DNA of 64,000 bases from Linum tenue (lineage: Eukaryota > Streptophyta > Magnoliopsida > Malpighiales > Linaceae): contig CAMGYJ010000005.1 of NCBI GenBank assembly GCA_946122785.1, positions 37,748,002 through 37,812,001 of the forward strand. The letters run 5' to 3'. The notes under the pieces are model-generated. The model made no database searches, was not told the origin of the DNA, and saw nothing but the letters and a program-made list of their open reading frames with translations. Position numbers and translations under genes: made by a program. Shown piece after piece: positions 1 to 11,580 of this stretch. Positions within the stretch are counted from its first letter, which is position 1. Each line of letters begins with the position of its first letter.

Positions 1-166
1 AAAGTGCACCGAATTATGTGACTCAATGAAAACTGTTTTCGAAATGAGCATGATGGGTGAACTAAAATCCTTTCTTGGTCTTCAAATCCAACAAACTGAA
101 CATGGGACATTTATTAATCAATCCAAATACATCTCCAACATGCTCACCAAATTTATAATGACAAAC
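1..166 (+). pseudogene. Ty1/copia (element A) reverse transcriptase fragment
   Basis: Frame 2 reads through as the C-terminal part of a copia reverse transcriptase, including the conserved stretch GELKSFLGLQI followed by NQSKYISNML. It is the left piece of an element that begins before the window. The reading is cut at position 166 by a gypsy element, and resumes with the next conserved copia segment at 8547. The catalytic YVDD box would lie upstream and is not in the window. The fragment is open over 55 codons, but the element as a whole is dead because of the insertion and later frameshifts. Family assignment is secure; the lineage is not determined. Confidence 0.85.
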
Positions 167-2942
167 TGATAACATTGTGTTTTACATGTTTTTGTCCATC
201 ATTCCTTGATTTTTCAGCTTGGTTTTTATCATACTTTGGCCTATTTTATGCTAGTTTAGGTTCCTTTGCCACATTTCATGTCCTAGCAAGTAAAGTGAAG
301 CATAGGCGCAAGTTTCAAGTCAATCGGCGATCATTTGGCAATTAGGGAGAAGAAACTCGAGCATGACCTGAGAAAGAATGGAATTCTACCTCATATTATG
401 GATAAAGAATCATCGAAGCTTTTCATGAAAAGAGAGAGGACAAGACTACGAGAGTTTGGGATCTAACGGCGACTGATTCAGAGTCCGAATGAGGGAGAAA
501 CAAAGCATTAAACAAAAGCGAAGGAAGAAATACGGGCATGAGAAATACAACCATGTTTACCCCTCCCGTGCTCGTATTTTTAGTGCCGAGAAGAAACACG
601 GGAAAGGCTAAAATACGGGCTTTGGAAAAAGACCGTGTTTCTGCCCCCTGCTATGGTTTAAGTACGTTTTCTGTGATTTTTGAGGGGGAGAGCTGGGTTT
701 TGGTTCCCAAACACCCAAGGGACGAACCCTAGAGAGAGCGATTTGGGAACATTCTTGGAGCTATTTTGGAGGATTTATTCGCCATTGGAGCTCGGGAATC
801 AAGCTTGGAGATGGACATTGAAGATCTAGATCAGATCAGATTTCTGCAGTCTCTCTCTTCTCTATTGAGTAACTTCCCTTCACTTAGGTCTTGAGGAACC
901 CTAGTTCCATGTGTTAGGATCTTTCTTGTATGAAGTTCTAAATGCTATATTGTTTGATTATAATCGATTGAGGCATGATTTATTGAGTCAATTGAATTCT
1001 GATCAAATTCTCTTGATTTCTGCTTTAGCCTATGATAGATAGAATCTGATTAGGTTAAGAGAGCGTCCTTGATTGATAGTAGTGAATTGGTTGTGCAAGA
1101 GTCAGTCAATTCGTTACTTTGTATTGAAATTCGTTCCAAGTAGCGGAGATTTCGGGTTGGATCATGTCCTTAAGTCTTAGACTTAAGGAGTTTCTTAAGT
1201 TTTTATTGGCCAATAAGAGAAGGAGAGAGAAAGTGAGGTCTAACTACCTAAAAGTGCAAATAAGGTATATTAATTAAATATTACTATTTAATAGTTAATG
1301 AAATTTGGAATTGAAATGGAAATTCGTAATTAATATTTAAAGCTTTAAAACAGGAAATTCAAAATTCAGAATGTCTACACTCTCTTCCCGTGGCAACTTT
1401 TAATAAAATTATTAACATTTGCAATTCCATATATCATCCAAAACATACATATAAATGTTGTAGTTCGTTCAAAACTAAAACAATAATATTAACAATGATG
1501 TATTTATCATTGAAAAATGACATCAAGCCGATAATACGAATATTGAAGACCGTTAATAATGAATGAGCAACTCATTGATCATGAAACTGAATTTTGTTGA
1601 AAACCAACATAAAATTATTAATAATGTTCAAATAACATCATGTATCCCATTCAAAATAATATTGTATTTCATTCAAAACTAAAACAAAAATGTTAACAAT
1701 AATTGGCACATTATTATTAATAGCTTGAATAATAATGTGAAGCCTATAACTTATGTTTTCATCATCAAGAAGTAACTATTAAAGTTATGTCATATTATTA
1801 TTAACACTTTGAATAATTTTATCATTGATTTACAATATCTTTATTAATGATTCATGTTTTCACATTATGTCCATAACTAGTCAATCATGGCTTTTACAAT
1901 GACTTCTAATGATATTATTAACTTTTTGCAATCAATTATTAACGATTTACAATGTCATTCTTAGCGTGTATGTAATTAATTTTTATCCATCATTGTTAAC
2001 GATTTCTCATCATTTTTTATCGTAAACCTCACAACGTGCGCAACAACATATCACTGAGTGGGAACCACCATCCAGAGCTCCACCGTGAATGAGCCTCGAT
2101 GACATCCCCGTATCCACCAACGCCTCGGACGGGAAAAGATCCATGAACACGGAGGGGGTTGACTCGTGAGGAGGAAAATCAGCAGAGTCTCGCCTGGTGG
2201 TGGTCGCTGGAAGTATCGAAGCGACAGCCAAAAAAAGAACCACCGTCGGCGACGAAAAGCTTGTGGCGGTGGGTTTTGTGGCTTTTGACATCCTTCACAA
2301 TGGCAAGGGCGTGGGGCGCCAATTGAGAGGGATTGGGGGTAATTGATGAGTGCAATGCTAATTATTGGCTTTTTAATTTTTTAATTAATTAATATCATTC
2401 ATACCCTAATTATTCTTAACCGTCAATAACTACTAACAATCTATTAACTGCCTAAATTTTCATCAACCAATAAGAATGACTTAAGATAATTCTTAAGTTA
2501 GTAGGCTTAAGGACCTGAACCTATCCCCGGAGATTTGTGTTAATTGCCTTAGCATTCTATCCGATGAAGGCTAGTCGTCTACCGAATAGTCTGTCTAAGA
2601 GGGTTTGGTCACTTAAAAGATTCCAAGCTATTTTCGGATATTCCGTAGTCTAATCAACAGTGAATCAACCAAAGGGAATTACTACTTGGAACTAATTGAG
2701 GAGCGAGGGGGAATCATACCTAAGTGAGTTTCCAACCTGTAATTAGTAGTTTAACCTTAGTTTAGTTAGTAGAGTAGTTTAGTAAATCAATCTTAAATCT
2801 GGTTTGCTAGATAATGAACTGAAGCTGATAATAGCAACTCTAGAGACCCGTGGATTTGATATTTATTACTTGTGCCACTATACTGCAGTCCCTTTCATTG
2901 GTTACACTTGGCCATTGTTAGGAGTTGTGTCGTAGCAAGTCA
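167..2942 (+). repeat. 5' LTR of gypsy element, split by a MULE
   Basis: The LTR begins TGATAACATTG and ends CGTAGCAAGTCA. It aligns with the 3' LTR at 6936-8546 and with the solo LTR at 5325-6714. A 1375-bp MULE with a 9-bp TSD interrupts it. Around 530-650 it holds ACGGGC/GACCGTGTTT half-palindromes typical of this LTR family. Confidence 0.85.
1153..2527. mobile_element. MULE inside the gypsy 5' LTR, with a GC-rich captured-looking segment
   Basis: The 9-bp TSD CGGAGATTT flanks it at 1144-1152 and 2528-2536, and the sister 3' LTR shows the uninterrupted site. The ends are imperfect inverted repeats: the left end carries GTCCTTAAG about 15 bases in, and the right end carries CTTAAGGAC. Both ends are rich in TTAAG hairpins. 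Most of the element is AT-rich, but about 2030-2340 is clearly GC-rich and has an open minus-strand frame of 93 codons (2010-2291) that I do not recognise. The composition step suggests a captured host fragment (Pack-MULE), which is inference. Confidence 0.75.
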
Positions 2943-2948
2943 AGTTTT

Positions 2949-2967
2949 TGGCGCCGTTGCCGGGGAC
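2949..2967 (+). other. Primer binding site (tRNA-Asp type)
   Basis: TGGCGCCGTTGCCGGGGAC follows the 5' LTR by six bases. This is the usual primer site of Athila/Tat-type gypsy elements. An acceptor-like TTGCAG at about 3062-3067, just before the first ATG, would fit a spliced leader, but this is not established. Confidence 0.85.
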
Positions 2968-3077
2968 TTTCTAGATTATTAGGAAAGGCAGAAGTTTGTT
3001 AGTTTTGCATTTTGCTTTTATTTTCCACCCTTGCTTTTCACTTGGCTGTTTTGTTTTTGTTGTTGCAGATCTGAAAC

Positions 3078-3826
3078 ATGGATCCTCATGGCTTCTCCAA
3101 CCATTGGGGGTATCAACCACCATCCGAGTGGTATTACCCCGAGACTTCCTGGAGCAATCAAGGAGTAGAAGATTAGGAATTCGGGTTTCAATACCAACCA
3201 CCCCCTACTACGAAGAATAATCAGATCCCTGGGCATTTCAAGAACAATCTCCTTATCAAGAAGAATTCCTCCCACAACTAGAAGGGTCAACGGAGCTGGA
3301 GTTAGCCATGGTGGCCTTTACGGGCCATCCGGCAGAGCCATGCTACACTGTACAGCCAGATCCAAACTATCACTTGAGGCTTCTCGTGGAGCAGATTGCT
3401 CGAGTACCTGAGAGATCCTTTCCCGAGATGAATCTTCATATCCCGACCATTGCCCAAATTGAGTTATCCAACCGTGAAACAGAGGAGACCCTCCTGAGCA
3501 TAAAGAAGCAGATAGAGGGCATTGAGCAAGCATGTGCACGACTTGCTCAATACAACCTTTCTACTACCATACAAGAAGAGGAGGAGGATGAAAAAGTTCC
3601 CGAGGACATTGTGGAGCATACAAAAATTGTCACGAAGAGCTCTCGTGATGATCATGATCAGGAATGTACTCTTGTATCCGACCACACCTTTCCACATCCC
3701 ACATCGAATTTTGAAGAGGTGGGCATGAGTGAGGAGATGCAAGATAATCTCATCAAAGAAATTGCTTGGCGACTTGCTCTCCAATCTGTGGTGGAAGAAG
3801 AAGAGCGAGAAAGGATGAGGAAATAA
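3078..3826 (+). pseudogene. Gag-like ORF of the non-autonomous gypsy element, frameshifted
   Basis: The frame from the ATG at 3078 starts MDPHGFSNHWGYQPPSEWYY and is rich in Pro, Trp and Tyr, with a stop about 32 codons in. The downstream frame, which reaches back to about 3220 and contains the ATG at 3308, gives 172 codons to a stop at 3826. It has an amphipathic stretch (ETLLSIKKQIEGIEQACARL) followed by an acidic run. No zinc knuckle is visible. I read this as one structural ORF broken by a frameshift near 3200-3230. Such Trp/Pro-rich starts are common in non-autonomous plant gypsy elements. It could be an unrelated coding region carried by the element; function is not assigned beyond a probable particle protein. 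Confidence 0.5.
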
Positions 3827-5319
3827 GTCGTGGAGGAAGTTCTTGATCTATTCCAAGGGGGGAGACCTCATTCTGAAGAAGCAAGGGGATTGAATAAGCA
3901 ATTGGCGTCTAGAATGAGAACGAAGTTTAGGTGGAAGAGGCTTGCACTGGCCATGAGTTAAATGTGGTATCTCCACCAAATTCCGAGGAACTGTTTGGCA
4001 AGGACCCATTTGCAGTGTCTCTTCGCCAGACATAGCCACATCGACATCGTTCCCTCTTGGTGGATGCGATGGTGGTCAGTTGATGCTGGTATATCTGGTT
4101 TTGGGCAATGAGACGAGAGAAGGGAATAAGAGGTCTCGAGGGTGGAGACTTCATTTGCATCAAGTGCACGAGCCTTCATTACCTGTCATACCACATGCTT
4201 GTGACTTGAGACGCCACCTCATCGATGAGAACCTCAACTTCAAAGAGGTTTTGGGGTGGACCGGAACTTAGGAGCCACCGTCTGGCTCACGATATGAAAG
4301 AAACGCTTGTTGGGAGGCAACCCAACCAGTCGGTTTGTATTTATTTTTCTATTTCGCTTCGGTTGAGTTAGTTTTGTTCTTTGATTTTAGAGTCAATAAC
4401 TCAAACTTTGTGAGATTTTGTGTGGTGTCTGTGTTCCGACAACTCTCTCCTCCTGGAATGCACCGCCTGCACCGTCCACTATTATTCACACTTAATCTGG
4501 TAACTTCGTTCTACCCTCCTTATCTTTCCTCCATTGAGGACAATGTCGTGCTTAAGTGTGGGGGATGTTCGATTATATACGCGTGTGAATATTTGGTTGT
4601 ATGCGTGTGCTTGGAGCCTAGTCCACTGTCCAATTTTTTTAATTTGAGGGCTCCAAGTACGTGTTCCCTGCAATTTCCTGCTCAGTATGCTTTGAATTGA
4701 CAGTCTTAATAGTATTATGCAACCTAGGGAGGTAGTGTAGCACTATGGAGGATGTTGTAGTATAAGATTTTTCCTATCTTTCTCCTTGTTGTGCCGGTTG
4801 ATTGTGTGAACTAGTGGCTTTAGGACCTTTGATTCATGTGATATGGATAACTCCCGTTGTGTTAGGACTTTTGTATCATGAGAGGGTGCTTAGTGTACTT
4901 AACGAAACACAGTTGGTCCCCCATGGCAATAATGTGATAATCTGAAACATGGGGTAAGCCCAACGTGTGTGGCACCGTTCAATGCACAAAATTGGGTTTT
5001 GGAAGAGATTTTAGTAATCCTTAGTGGGTACTCCTACAAGGTAAATCTAAGATGTCTCTATTACAAGTAAAATTTTCACCCGTTGAACGGTTTTCCTACT
5101 CGCAGATGTACAGAAATTGCTCTTGCTCAACCAATAAGGGTCGACCGCGCATAACAACAGTTGGAACCCCAGCAGTAAATGAAATGAAAGAAAAAGAAAA
5201 AATTGAGAAAAGGGGTTCCAACAAATGAAATGAAATGAGAAGGGAAGAGAAGAGCACCCGATACAAAAGTTCAAGTTTGTGCGTGTTGTGTGAGTCTCTT
5301 TATCCATGAATTGTCTGTC
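3827..5319 (+). other. Gypsy element internal non-coding region with internal polypurine tract and hairpin
   Basis: No intact gene is visible. A TTGGGAGGCAACCCAA hairpin lies at about 4310-4325. A TTAAGTGTGGGGGA tract, identical in core to the terminal polypurine tract, lies at 4552-4565. A stem follows, CTTGGAGCC (4610-4618) pairing with GGCTCCAAG (4649-4657). The same three-part arrangement occurs at 49491-49617 in the Athila element. Confidence 0.6.
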
Positions 5320-5324
5320 CTAGG

Positions 5325-6714
5325 TGATGACTTGATATATACACATGTTTTTGTCCACCATTCTTATACCGTTTGAGTCTTAATTCTTGCGTTTTAGGCC
5401 GATTTCACGCTAGGTTGTTCTTGTTTGTGATATTTCACGTCCTAGTACGTGAATGAAGGCTTGGGAACGAGTTCGGGGTCGATTGGACGAAGATTGGACG
5501 TTTGGTGAGAAGCTGAGGAAGCCACACGGGCACGCCTAAAATCCCACACGGCCGTGTGACTTGGCCGTGTGGCACCAAATTGCACGGGCAAGCCACACTG
5601 GCCGTGTAGGGGGATCCCTTGTGGCCGTCTGGAAAGTCCAGGGAGCTCACACGGGCAGGCTGGGAATCCACACGGCCGTGTGGCCCTGGCCGTGCAGCAT
5701 GCCTGAAAGCCCACTAATCGAAACGCCGCGTTTGAACTTCCACACGGGCATCTGGGTATTCCACAAGGCCGTGTGGTCGGGAATTTCTGGGTTTTAACCC
5801 AATTTCCAGCCAAATGAGAGGGGTTTCGAGTTTTAGAGAGACAAAGCGATACCTAGAGAGAGAAAGTGACGAACCTGACTCTGCAAGTGTCTTTGATCGA
5901 TCTCCATCACCATTGGAGCCCGGCTTGAGCTTGAAGAAGAGCTGATTGAGTGCCAGAAGTAGATTATCATCCTTCACAGTATGGTTTCCGCATCTGAGCT
6001 AGATTTCCCATCTCTCTATGGAGTAACTTTCTTATTCACCTGGGTATGAAGAACCCTAGATTTGTATGTTAGGTCTGATTGTATGAACCCAAGTACAGAT
6101 TCTATGATTTGATTATATTCAATTGAGGTTTGAATTGTTGAATGGCATGAATCCTGATCAAATTCCTGTTATTTCTGCTTTGACCTAGAATGAGAATATC
6201 TGCCTAGGTTGATAGAGCATCCTTGATTGAAGGTAGTGAGTTGACAACTTTAGTCGAGGAGTCAATTCACTATTTTGTACCAGATTTACTTCGGTAGTGG
6301 AGGTTTGGTTCGTTAGGGCCTCAATCTGTTTACTCCGGTGGAGGTTAGTCGCCCGTTGGGGACTCAGATTGAGAGGGTCTGGAGACCTTTAGTCGAGACT
6401 GCAGACTGTTTAAGAACCTCCCGCAGTATAACTATCATTGGAATTGAACTTGGTAAATTACAATCCGGTTTAACTGCAGTCTAGGGGGATCCATATCCGG
6501 GTGACCTCTCTCGACTTGAAAACAACCTTTTTACTTGCTTTGCTTGTTTGCTTGTTTGGATCTTCACTAAAGTTTCACCGCTAAATAATAAGAACTCACG
6601 GAGTAGTCATCATACTTAGGACCCGGGTTGACATTAAAACCCAAACCCGCTATACTACGCTTTAGGAGGTGGTTACGCTTGGCCATTTTCTAGATTGACG
6701 GTTGGAGTGAGTCA
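5325..6714 (+). mobile_element. Solo LTR of the same gypsy LTR family
   Basis: A 1390-bp LTR starts TGATGACTTG and ends GTGAGTCA. It is flanked by a perfect 5-bp TSD, CTAGG at 5320-5324 and 6715-6719. No internal sequence accompanies it, so it is the product of LTR-LTR recombination after insertion into the older gypsy element. Positions 5526-5780 hold a dense array of CACGGCCGTG palindromes and half-sites. Confidence 0.88.
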
Positions 6715-6920
6715 CTAGGTCCACTAGTTCGCCTGATCCTGGTTTGAGTCTAGTACTCGCATTGAGAGAGATAAGGGACGCCATAGAAGACCGTTTAACC
6801 TTGTAAGTTGCTAAATGATCTAGAAAGTCTGCTACCGACGATCGGCGTTGCGTGTTGCTATAGAGGTCTGGAGAGTTGCATTGGTTTGAGTCAGGTTTGT
6901 TTGGGGACAAGCAAACGAAT

Positions 6921-6935
6921 AAGTGTGGGGGAATT
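6921..6935 (+). other. Polypurine tract of the gypsy element
   Basis: AAGTGTGGGGGAATTT directly precedes the TGATAAC start of the 3' LTR. The preceding TTGGGGACAAGCAAACG is shared with the tract at 51025-51059. Confidence 0.8.
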
Positions 6936-8546
6936 TGATAACATTATATTTATACATGTTTTTACCCCTCTTCCTTGATTGTTTAGCTTGTTTTTTTATC
7001 ATACTTTGGCCTATTTTACGCTAGGTTGTGTTCCTTTGTCACATTTCATGTCCTAGCAAGTAAAGTGAAGTATAGGCACAAGTTTCAAGTCAATCGGAGA
7101 TCATTTGGAATTTCAGGAGAAGAAACTCGATCATGACTTGAGAAAGAATGGATTTATATATAATATTATGTACAAATAATCATGGAAGCTTGTCATGAAA
7201 AGAAAGGGGACGAGACTATGAACGTCTGGTATCAAACGGCGACTGATTCGGAGTCCGAATGAGCGAGAAACAAAGCATTAAACAAAAGAGGAGAAAGAAA
7301 TACGAGCAGGAGAAATACAACCGTATTTTCCCTTCTTGTGCCCGTATTTTTAGTGTGGAGAAGAAACACGGGCAAGGATAAAAAACAGGCATCAAAACAC
7401 GACCGTGTTTCTGCCCCCTGCTCGGGTCTAAGTCTGTTTTCTGCGATTTTTGAGGGGGGGGGGGGGAGCTAGGTTTTGGTTCCCAAACACCTAAGGGACG
7501 AACCTAGAGAGAGAGAGAGAGAGAGAATTGGTAACATTCTTGGAGCTATTTTGGAGTATTTCTTCGCCATTGGAACTTGGGAATCAACTTGGAGATGGAG
7601 ATTGAAGATCTAGATCGGATTTCTGCATTCTCTCTCTTCTCTATGGAGTAACTTCCCTTCAGCGGCGGATCTAGGGGGGTCGCCCCTGGGACACGGCCCA
7701 GCCCTCCCTCAATCCGGAGCTAGTATAGCACTTGTAAATTTTTTATATTTGGTGTTTGTTTCGGTGTTCGTTTCAGTGTTCGTCGTGTTACGACCCAGCC
7801 TTCTATGCCTTTTTCCAATGTGGCCCAGTGCTCTACCCCATCCTGGATCCGTCGCTGCTTCCCTTCACTTAGGTCTTGAGGAACCCTAGTTCCATGTGTT
7901 AGGATCTTTCTTGTATGATGTTTTGGATGCTATATTGTTTGATTATAATCAATTGAGGCAGGATTTATTGAGTCAATTGAATCCTCATCAAATTCTCTTG
8001 ATTTCTGCTTTAAATTATGATAGATAGAATCTGATTAGGTTAAGAGAGCTTCTTTGATTGATAGTAGTGAATTGGTTGTGCGAGAGTAAGTCAATTCATT
8101 GCTTTGTAATGGAATTCATTCCAAGTAGAGGAGATTTGTGTTAATTTCCTTAGCAATCTATCCCGGTGAAGGCTAGTCGTCTACCGAATAGTCTGTCTAA
8201 TAGGGTTTGGTCAGCTTAAGAGATTCCAAGCTATTTTCGGATCTTTCGCAGTCTAATCAAAAGTGAATCAACCAAAAGGAACTACAACTTGGAACTAATT
8301 GAGGAGCGAGGGGGAATCATACCTAAGTGAGTTCCCAACCTGTAATTAGTAGTTTAACCTTAGTTTAGTTAGTAGAGTAGTTTAGTAAATCAATCTTAAA
8401 TCTGGTTTGCTAGATAATGAACTGAAGCTGAGTAATAGTAACTCTAGAGACTCGTGGATTCGATATTTATTACTTGTGCCACTATACTGCAGTCCCTTTC
8501 ATTGATTACACTTGACCATTGTTAAAAGTTGTGTCGTAGCGAGTCA
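6936..8546 (+). repeat. 3' LTR of the gypsy element, carrying a MULE-type MITE
   Basis: It begins TGATAACATTA and ends GTAGCGAGTCA. It matches the 5' LTR apart from the 197-bp MITE at 7661-7857 and small differences. A (GA)n and a poly-G run lie around 7450-7530. Confidence 0.85.
7661..7857. mobile_element. MULE-type MITE in the 3' LTR
   Basis: The 197-bp insertion has a duplication of CTTCCCTTC (9 bp, extendable to 10) at 7652-7660 and 7858-7866. The ends are inverted: AGCGGCGGATCTAG on the left, and CAGCGACGGATCCAG as the reverse complement of the right. The other two LTRs have the empty site. TSD length points to the Mutator superfamily. No coding potential. Confidence 0.8.
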
Positions 8547-9075
8547 CAACCCTAAATACCAGTGCCACTCCCATGGCCACAAATCTTAAGCTTGAGAAAG
8601 ATGAATCCGGTGTGGCAGTAGATGAATCAAAATATAGAAGTATGATATGGTCTCTTCTCTATCTTACTGCTAGTCTCCCTGATATACAATATAGTGTATG
8701 TCTCTGCTCTAGATTTCAATCTCAACCTAAGTCATATGTCAGCCGTTAAACGCATTTTGCGCTATCTAAAAGGTACTATTGATGTAGGACTGTGGTTTTC
8801 TAAGCAACCCCACTTTGATCTTCTAGGGTATAGTGATTCCGACTTCGCTGGAAGTCTCACCGATAGGAAAAGCACAACTGGACGTTGCCAATTTGTTGGT
8901 ACTTCACTTGTCTCCTGGTTTTGTAAAAAAACAAGGAGTCATAGCCTTATCAACTACCGAGGATGAGTATATAGTTGCCGGGAGCACATGTACTCAGCTT
9001 CTTTGGCTTAAAAGTCAGCTCATAGACTATGGTCAGCAGATCTCAACTATTCAAATGTTTTGTGACAATACTAGT
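8547..9075 (+). pseudogene. Copia A reverse transcriptase end and RNase H, frameshifted
   Basis: Copia A resumes here. The reading gives ESKYRSMIWSLLYLTASLPD, then the RNase H region with LGYSDSDFAGSLTDRKSTTG and, in another frame, STTEDEYIVAGSTCTQLLWL. Frameshifts lie near 8735 and at an A-run near 8925. RNase H would remove RNA from the RNA/DNA hybrid during copying. The domain is then cut by a hAT at 9084 and continues after 9830. It is certainly non-functional. Confidence 0.88.
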
Positions 9076-9083
9076 GCCATATG

Positions 9084-9829
9084 TAGGGATGGCAATGGGG
9101 TGGGTTTGCCTAAACCATCCCCATCCCCGCTTTCAAATATCCAAACCCATACCCGCCCCATACCCATGCGGGGGAAGGATTTGCAAACCCATCCCCGTAC
9201 CCGTGGGTTTTGGGTACCCATGGGTAATACCCGCCCCGTACATCCAACATTATAATAGCTAAAATTTTACACAAAAAATTTCAATTATAATACTAAACGC
9301 ACCTACTATTTCATAAAGTCGACAAAGAGACAATCATTCTTAATACGATTCTAAGCATCTTATTCTAAAACATTCAATAATCCATAAGATAGAGTAACAA
9401 TATAAGCCAAATCATTATTCTCTGACTTTGGTACATCTATTAAGTAATAACTTACTAACAAAATGTTGTTAACACGAGGGAAAATGTCAAAGAATGAAGG
9501 AAGATTTGGAGGAAATGTATTATGTTTTGATTTGGGTGGTCACTCAATTGTATCTCTACTATTTATTTTCATGAGTTACCCTCGCTATTAATGATAGATT
9601 ACAATTTAATCAATGTACTTTTTATATGTGAAGAAATGTTTTTGGTGGGGCGGGTATGGGTATGGGTATGGGGCGGGGGAGACTAAAACCATACCCGCCC
9701 CATACCCATCAAACTGTTTGTGGGTTTTACCCATACCCTCCCCATACCCGGCCAATGCAGGGATTCCCCGCGTTGACTGGGTCGGTGGCGGTTGGATACC
9801 CGCGAACATGGGTTTGATTGTCATCCCTA
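9084..9829. mobile_element. Non-autonomous hAT element in copia A RNase H
   Basis: Terminal inverted repeats are TAGGGATGGCAA and TTGTCATCCCTA. The 8-bp TSD GCCATATG lies at 9076-9083 and 9830-9837. Subterminal regions are arrays of ACCCATACCC/GGGTATGGG on opposite strands, as in the hATs at 29495 and 30496. The centre (about 9260-9620) is AT-rich. No transposase is visible. Confidence 0.9.
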
Positions 9830-9837
9830 GCCATATG

Positions 9838-10053
9838 CAGGACGAAAAATCATGTTCAACATTCTCGTACAAAACATATAGAAATTAAGTATCACTTTAT
9901 ACCTGAATTAGTTCAAGATGGCATAATTAATATTCAACATATCCCCACCGAATTTCAATTAGCTAATTTGTTTACTAAACTTCTTTTGATTGATCGATTT
10001 ACCTTCTTTAGTTATGAGATTGGGCTCCGTTCAATCTCAATCTTGGGAGACTA
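9838..10053 (+). pseudogene. Copia A polyprotein C-terminus
   Basis: The reading HSRTKHIEIKYHFIPELVQD and then LANLFTKLLLIDRF is the usual C-terminal end of copia RNase H. It stops at 10051-10053. It rejoins the frame interrupted by the hAT. Confidence 0.85.
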
Positions 10054-11085
10054 ATTGATCTTCTTTCCTCTTCGGTGTGTTGTATGTACTGCTTTTCAAT
10101 TATTTCTTTTTGTTTTGGGTTTCCTTTTGAGGGTTCTTTCCTTAGTTTTTAAATCTCCCTTATACCTTCCTTTTTCACGTCAGTCCTTACCATATTCTCT
10201 CGTATCCTCTCCTACTATAAAATCTCCTGTTCTTGTTCCCTCCATCTTCACTCCCATCGCCATTTCCCCTCCAGCCAACCTCACCATGTCAGACTCCCTC
10301 ATCATAACTAGGGCTGGAAGTTTGTACCAGTATTTGGGATATACCGAATACCGTACCGAACTTATCTCTATTTGGTTATACCGAATACCAATTTACTTTT
10401 TAGGGATCGGGATTGGGATTCGATTTGGAGTGCAATTCAGTATTCGGGATTACGGGATTGGGATCAGGTATACCAAAATATATCGAAATACCGAGAAACA
10501 ACAAAAATTAAAACTTAATGAAATATAGCACACAATTTGTGGTCATTCCCACTCTTTCATAACTCACAAGTCCTCATTCAACACAATTTTTGCTTTTCAG
10601 TTTAAGTCACTCTCATCTAATCCCTTGTTATTTTCATAACATCAAAAAGAAAATGCTAGTATTAATCGTTATTTCGGTATTCGGGATTTTCGTATTTCGT
10701 ATTGAGATAGTTTTTGAAACTGCATATCTATCTAACTTTGACAATGACGAGGAATCATCTGTTGGCAATGCGGTTGAAGGGCAAGGCAGCACTGTCACTC
10801 GAGCAGACCTAGGAGGAAACAATATCTAGGATCAGTTTGAATCATAATCTTTTCGTTTGTGCACGCTTTTGAACTCTTGGGGTTCTGTCTTTGCACTCTT
10901 TGTTTTGAACATTATGTGATGCGTGTTTGTCGTAATCTGCTTAATTTTTTCTGGTCAGTTGAAACTGTTGGTTGATTCCACTAAACTATATTTCTAGAAT
11001 GCGATTATGCTTGTATGTGTGTTTGTCGTAAGTGTTGATATGCAGGTTTACTGTTCAAATCACAATCTCGAATTTAGGGGGAGAT
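10054..11085 (+). other. Copia A 3' untranslated region with a hAT-like fragment and polypurine tract
   Basis: No gene is supported. TAGGGCTGGAAG at about 10309 looks like a left hAT end and is followed by ATACCGAATACCG-type repeats to about 10735; no matching right end or TSD was found. The polypurine tract TTAGGGGGAGAT (11074-11085) precedes the 3' LTR. Confidence 0.5.
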
Positions 11086-11580
11086 TGTTGGAGGAAAATC
11101 AATATTGCTTGGGGATCAAGAAACTTGTGATTCATGTTATAATCAATCAATCTATCTTGATTGATTACTTAATCATAGCTCAAATTCTCCAATCAGGCAC
11201 TGCCTAATATGGAAGAGCGAGTTGTTTACAATCATACCCAGATCACCTTCGATTCATCCTCGACAAATATAAAAGGAACTACATATGCACAACTCAAGGC
11301 AAATTTGTGAGAGAGCAGTAAGGGCTTCTGAACAAAGGGTTTTAGCAAAGATGAAGAGGTTCTTTGCTAGTGGCTGATACAAATTCCGGAGATTGAAATT
11401 TGGGATGTTTCTTCATTGTTCTATTTCTTTTCTCGTATCTTTCTTTTTGAACTTGCATTTTGATTTCTTATTTGTATATGCAAGTTACAACATCCATAAA
11501 ATAAGAAATAGAATCGTAGGGGTGGACGTAGCCCATTGCACCAGGGTGAACCACGTTAAAAATATCGTGTGTTCTTAGAT
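11086..11580 (+). repeat. Copia A 3' LTR (right end uncertain)
   Basis: The sequence starts TGTTGGAGGAAAATC directly after a polypurine tract, as copia LTRs do. A TATA box, TATAAAAG, lies at 11268-11275. The true right end is not visible because the 5' LTR is outside the window; it is placed near 11580 by guess. Confidence 0.6.

Larger units (their letters stand above)
167..8546 (+). mobile_element. Nested LTR retrotransposon of Athila-like Ty3/gypsy type (non-autonomous)
   Basis: The element lies inside copia A. It has a 5' LTR (167-2942), a tRNA-Asp-type primer binding site, an internal region without pol, a polypurine tract and a 3' LTR (6936-8546). Flanking 5-bp duplications are CAAAC (162-166) and CAACC (8547-8551), one mismatch. 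Without their own insertions the LTRs are about 1392 and 1405 bp. The internal region carries a broken gag-like ORF but no protease, reverse transcriptase or integrase, so mobilisation would need enzymes in trans. The LTR, tract and hairpin match the Athila-type element at 46930-52511, which is a plausible relative of its autonomous partner. Confidence 0.85.

Noticed and set aside
5435..5813. Open frames around 5435-5813 on both strands
   Set aside because: They arise from the CACGGCCGTG array in the solo LTR, where codons for stops are rare.
9606..9888. Long open frames on both strands at 9606-9888
   Set aside because: They are read-throughs of the GGGTATGGG repeat in a hAT element and have repetitive Tyr/Gly or Pro/Tyr content.
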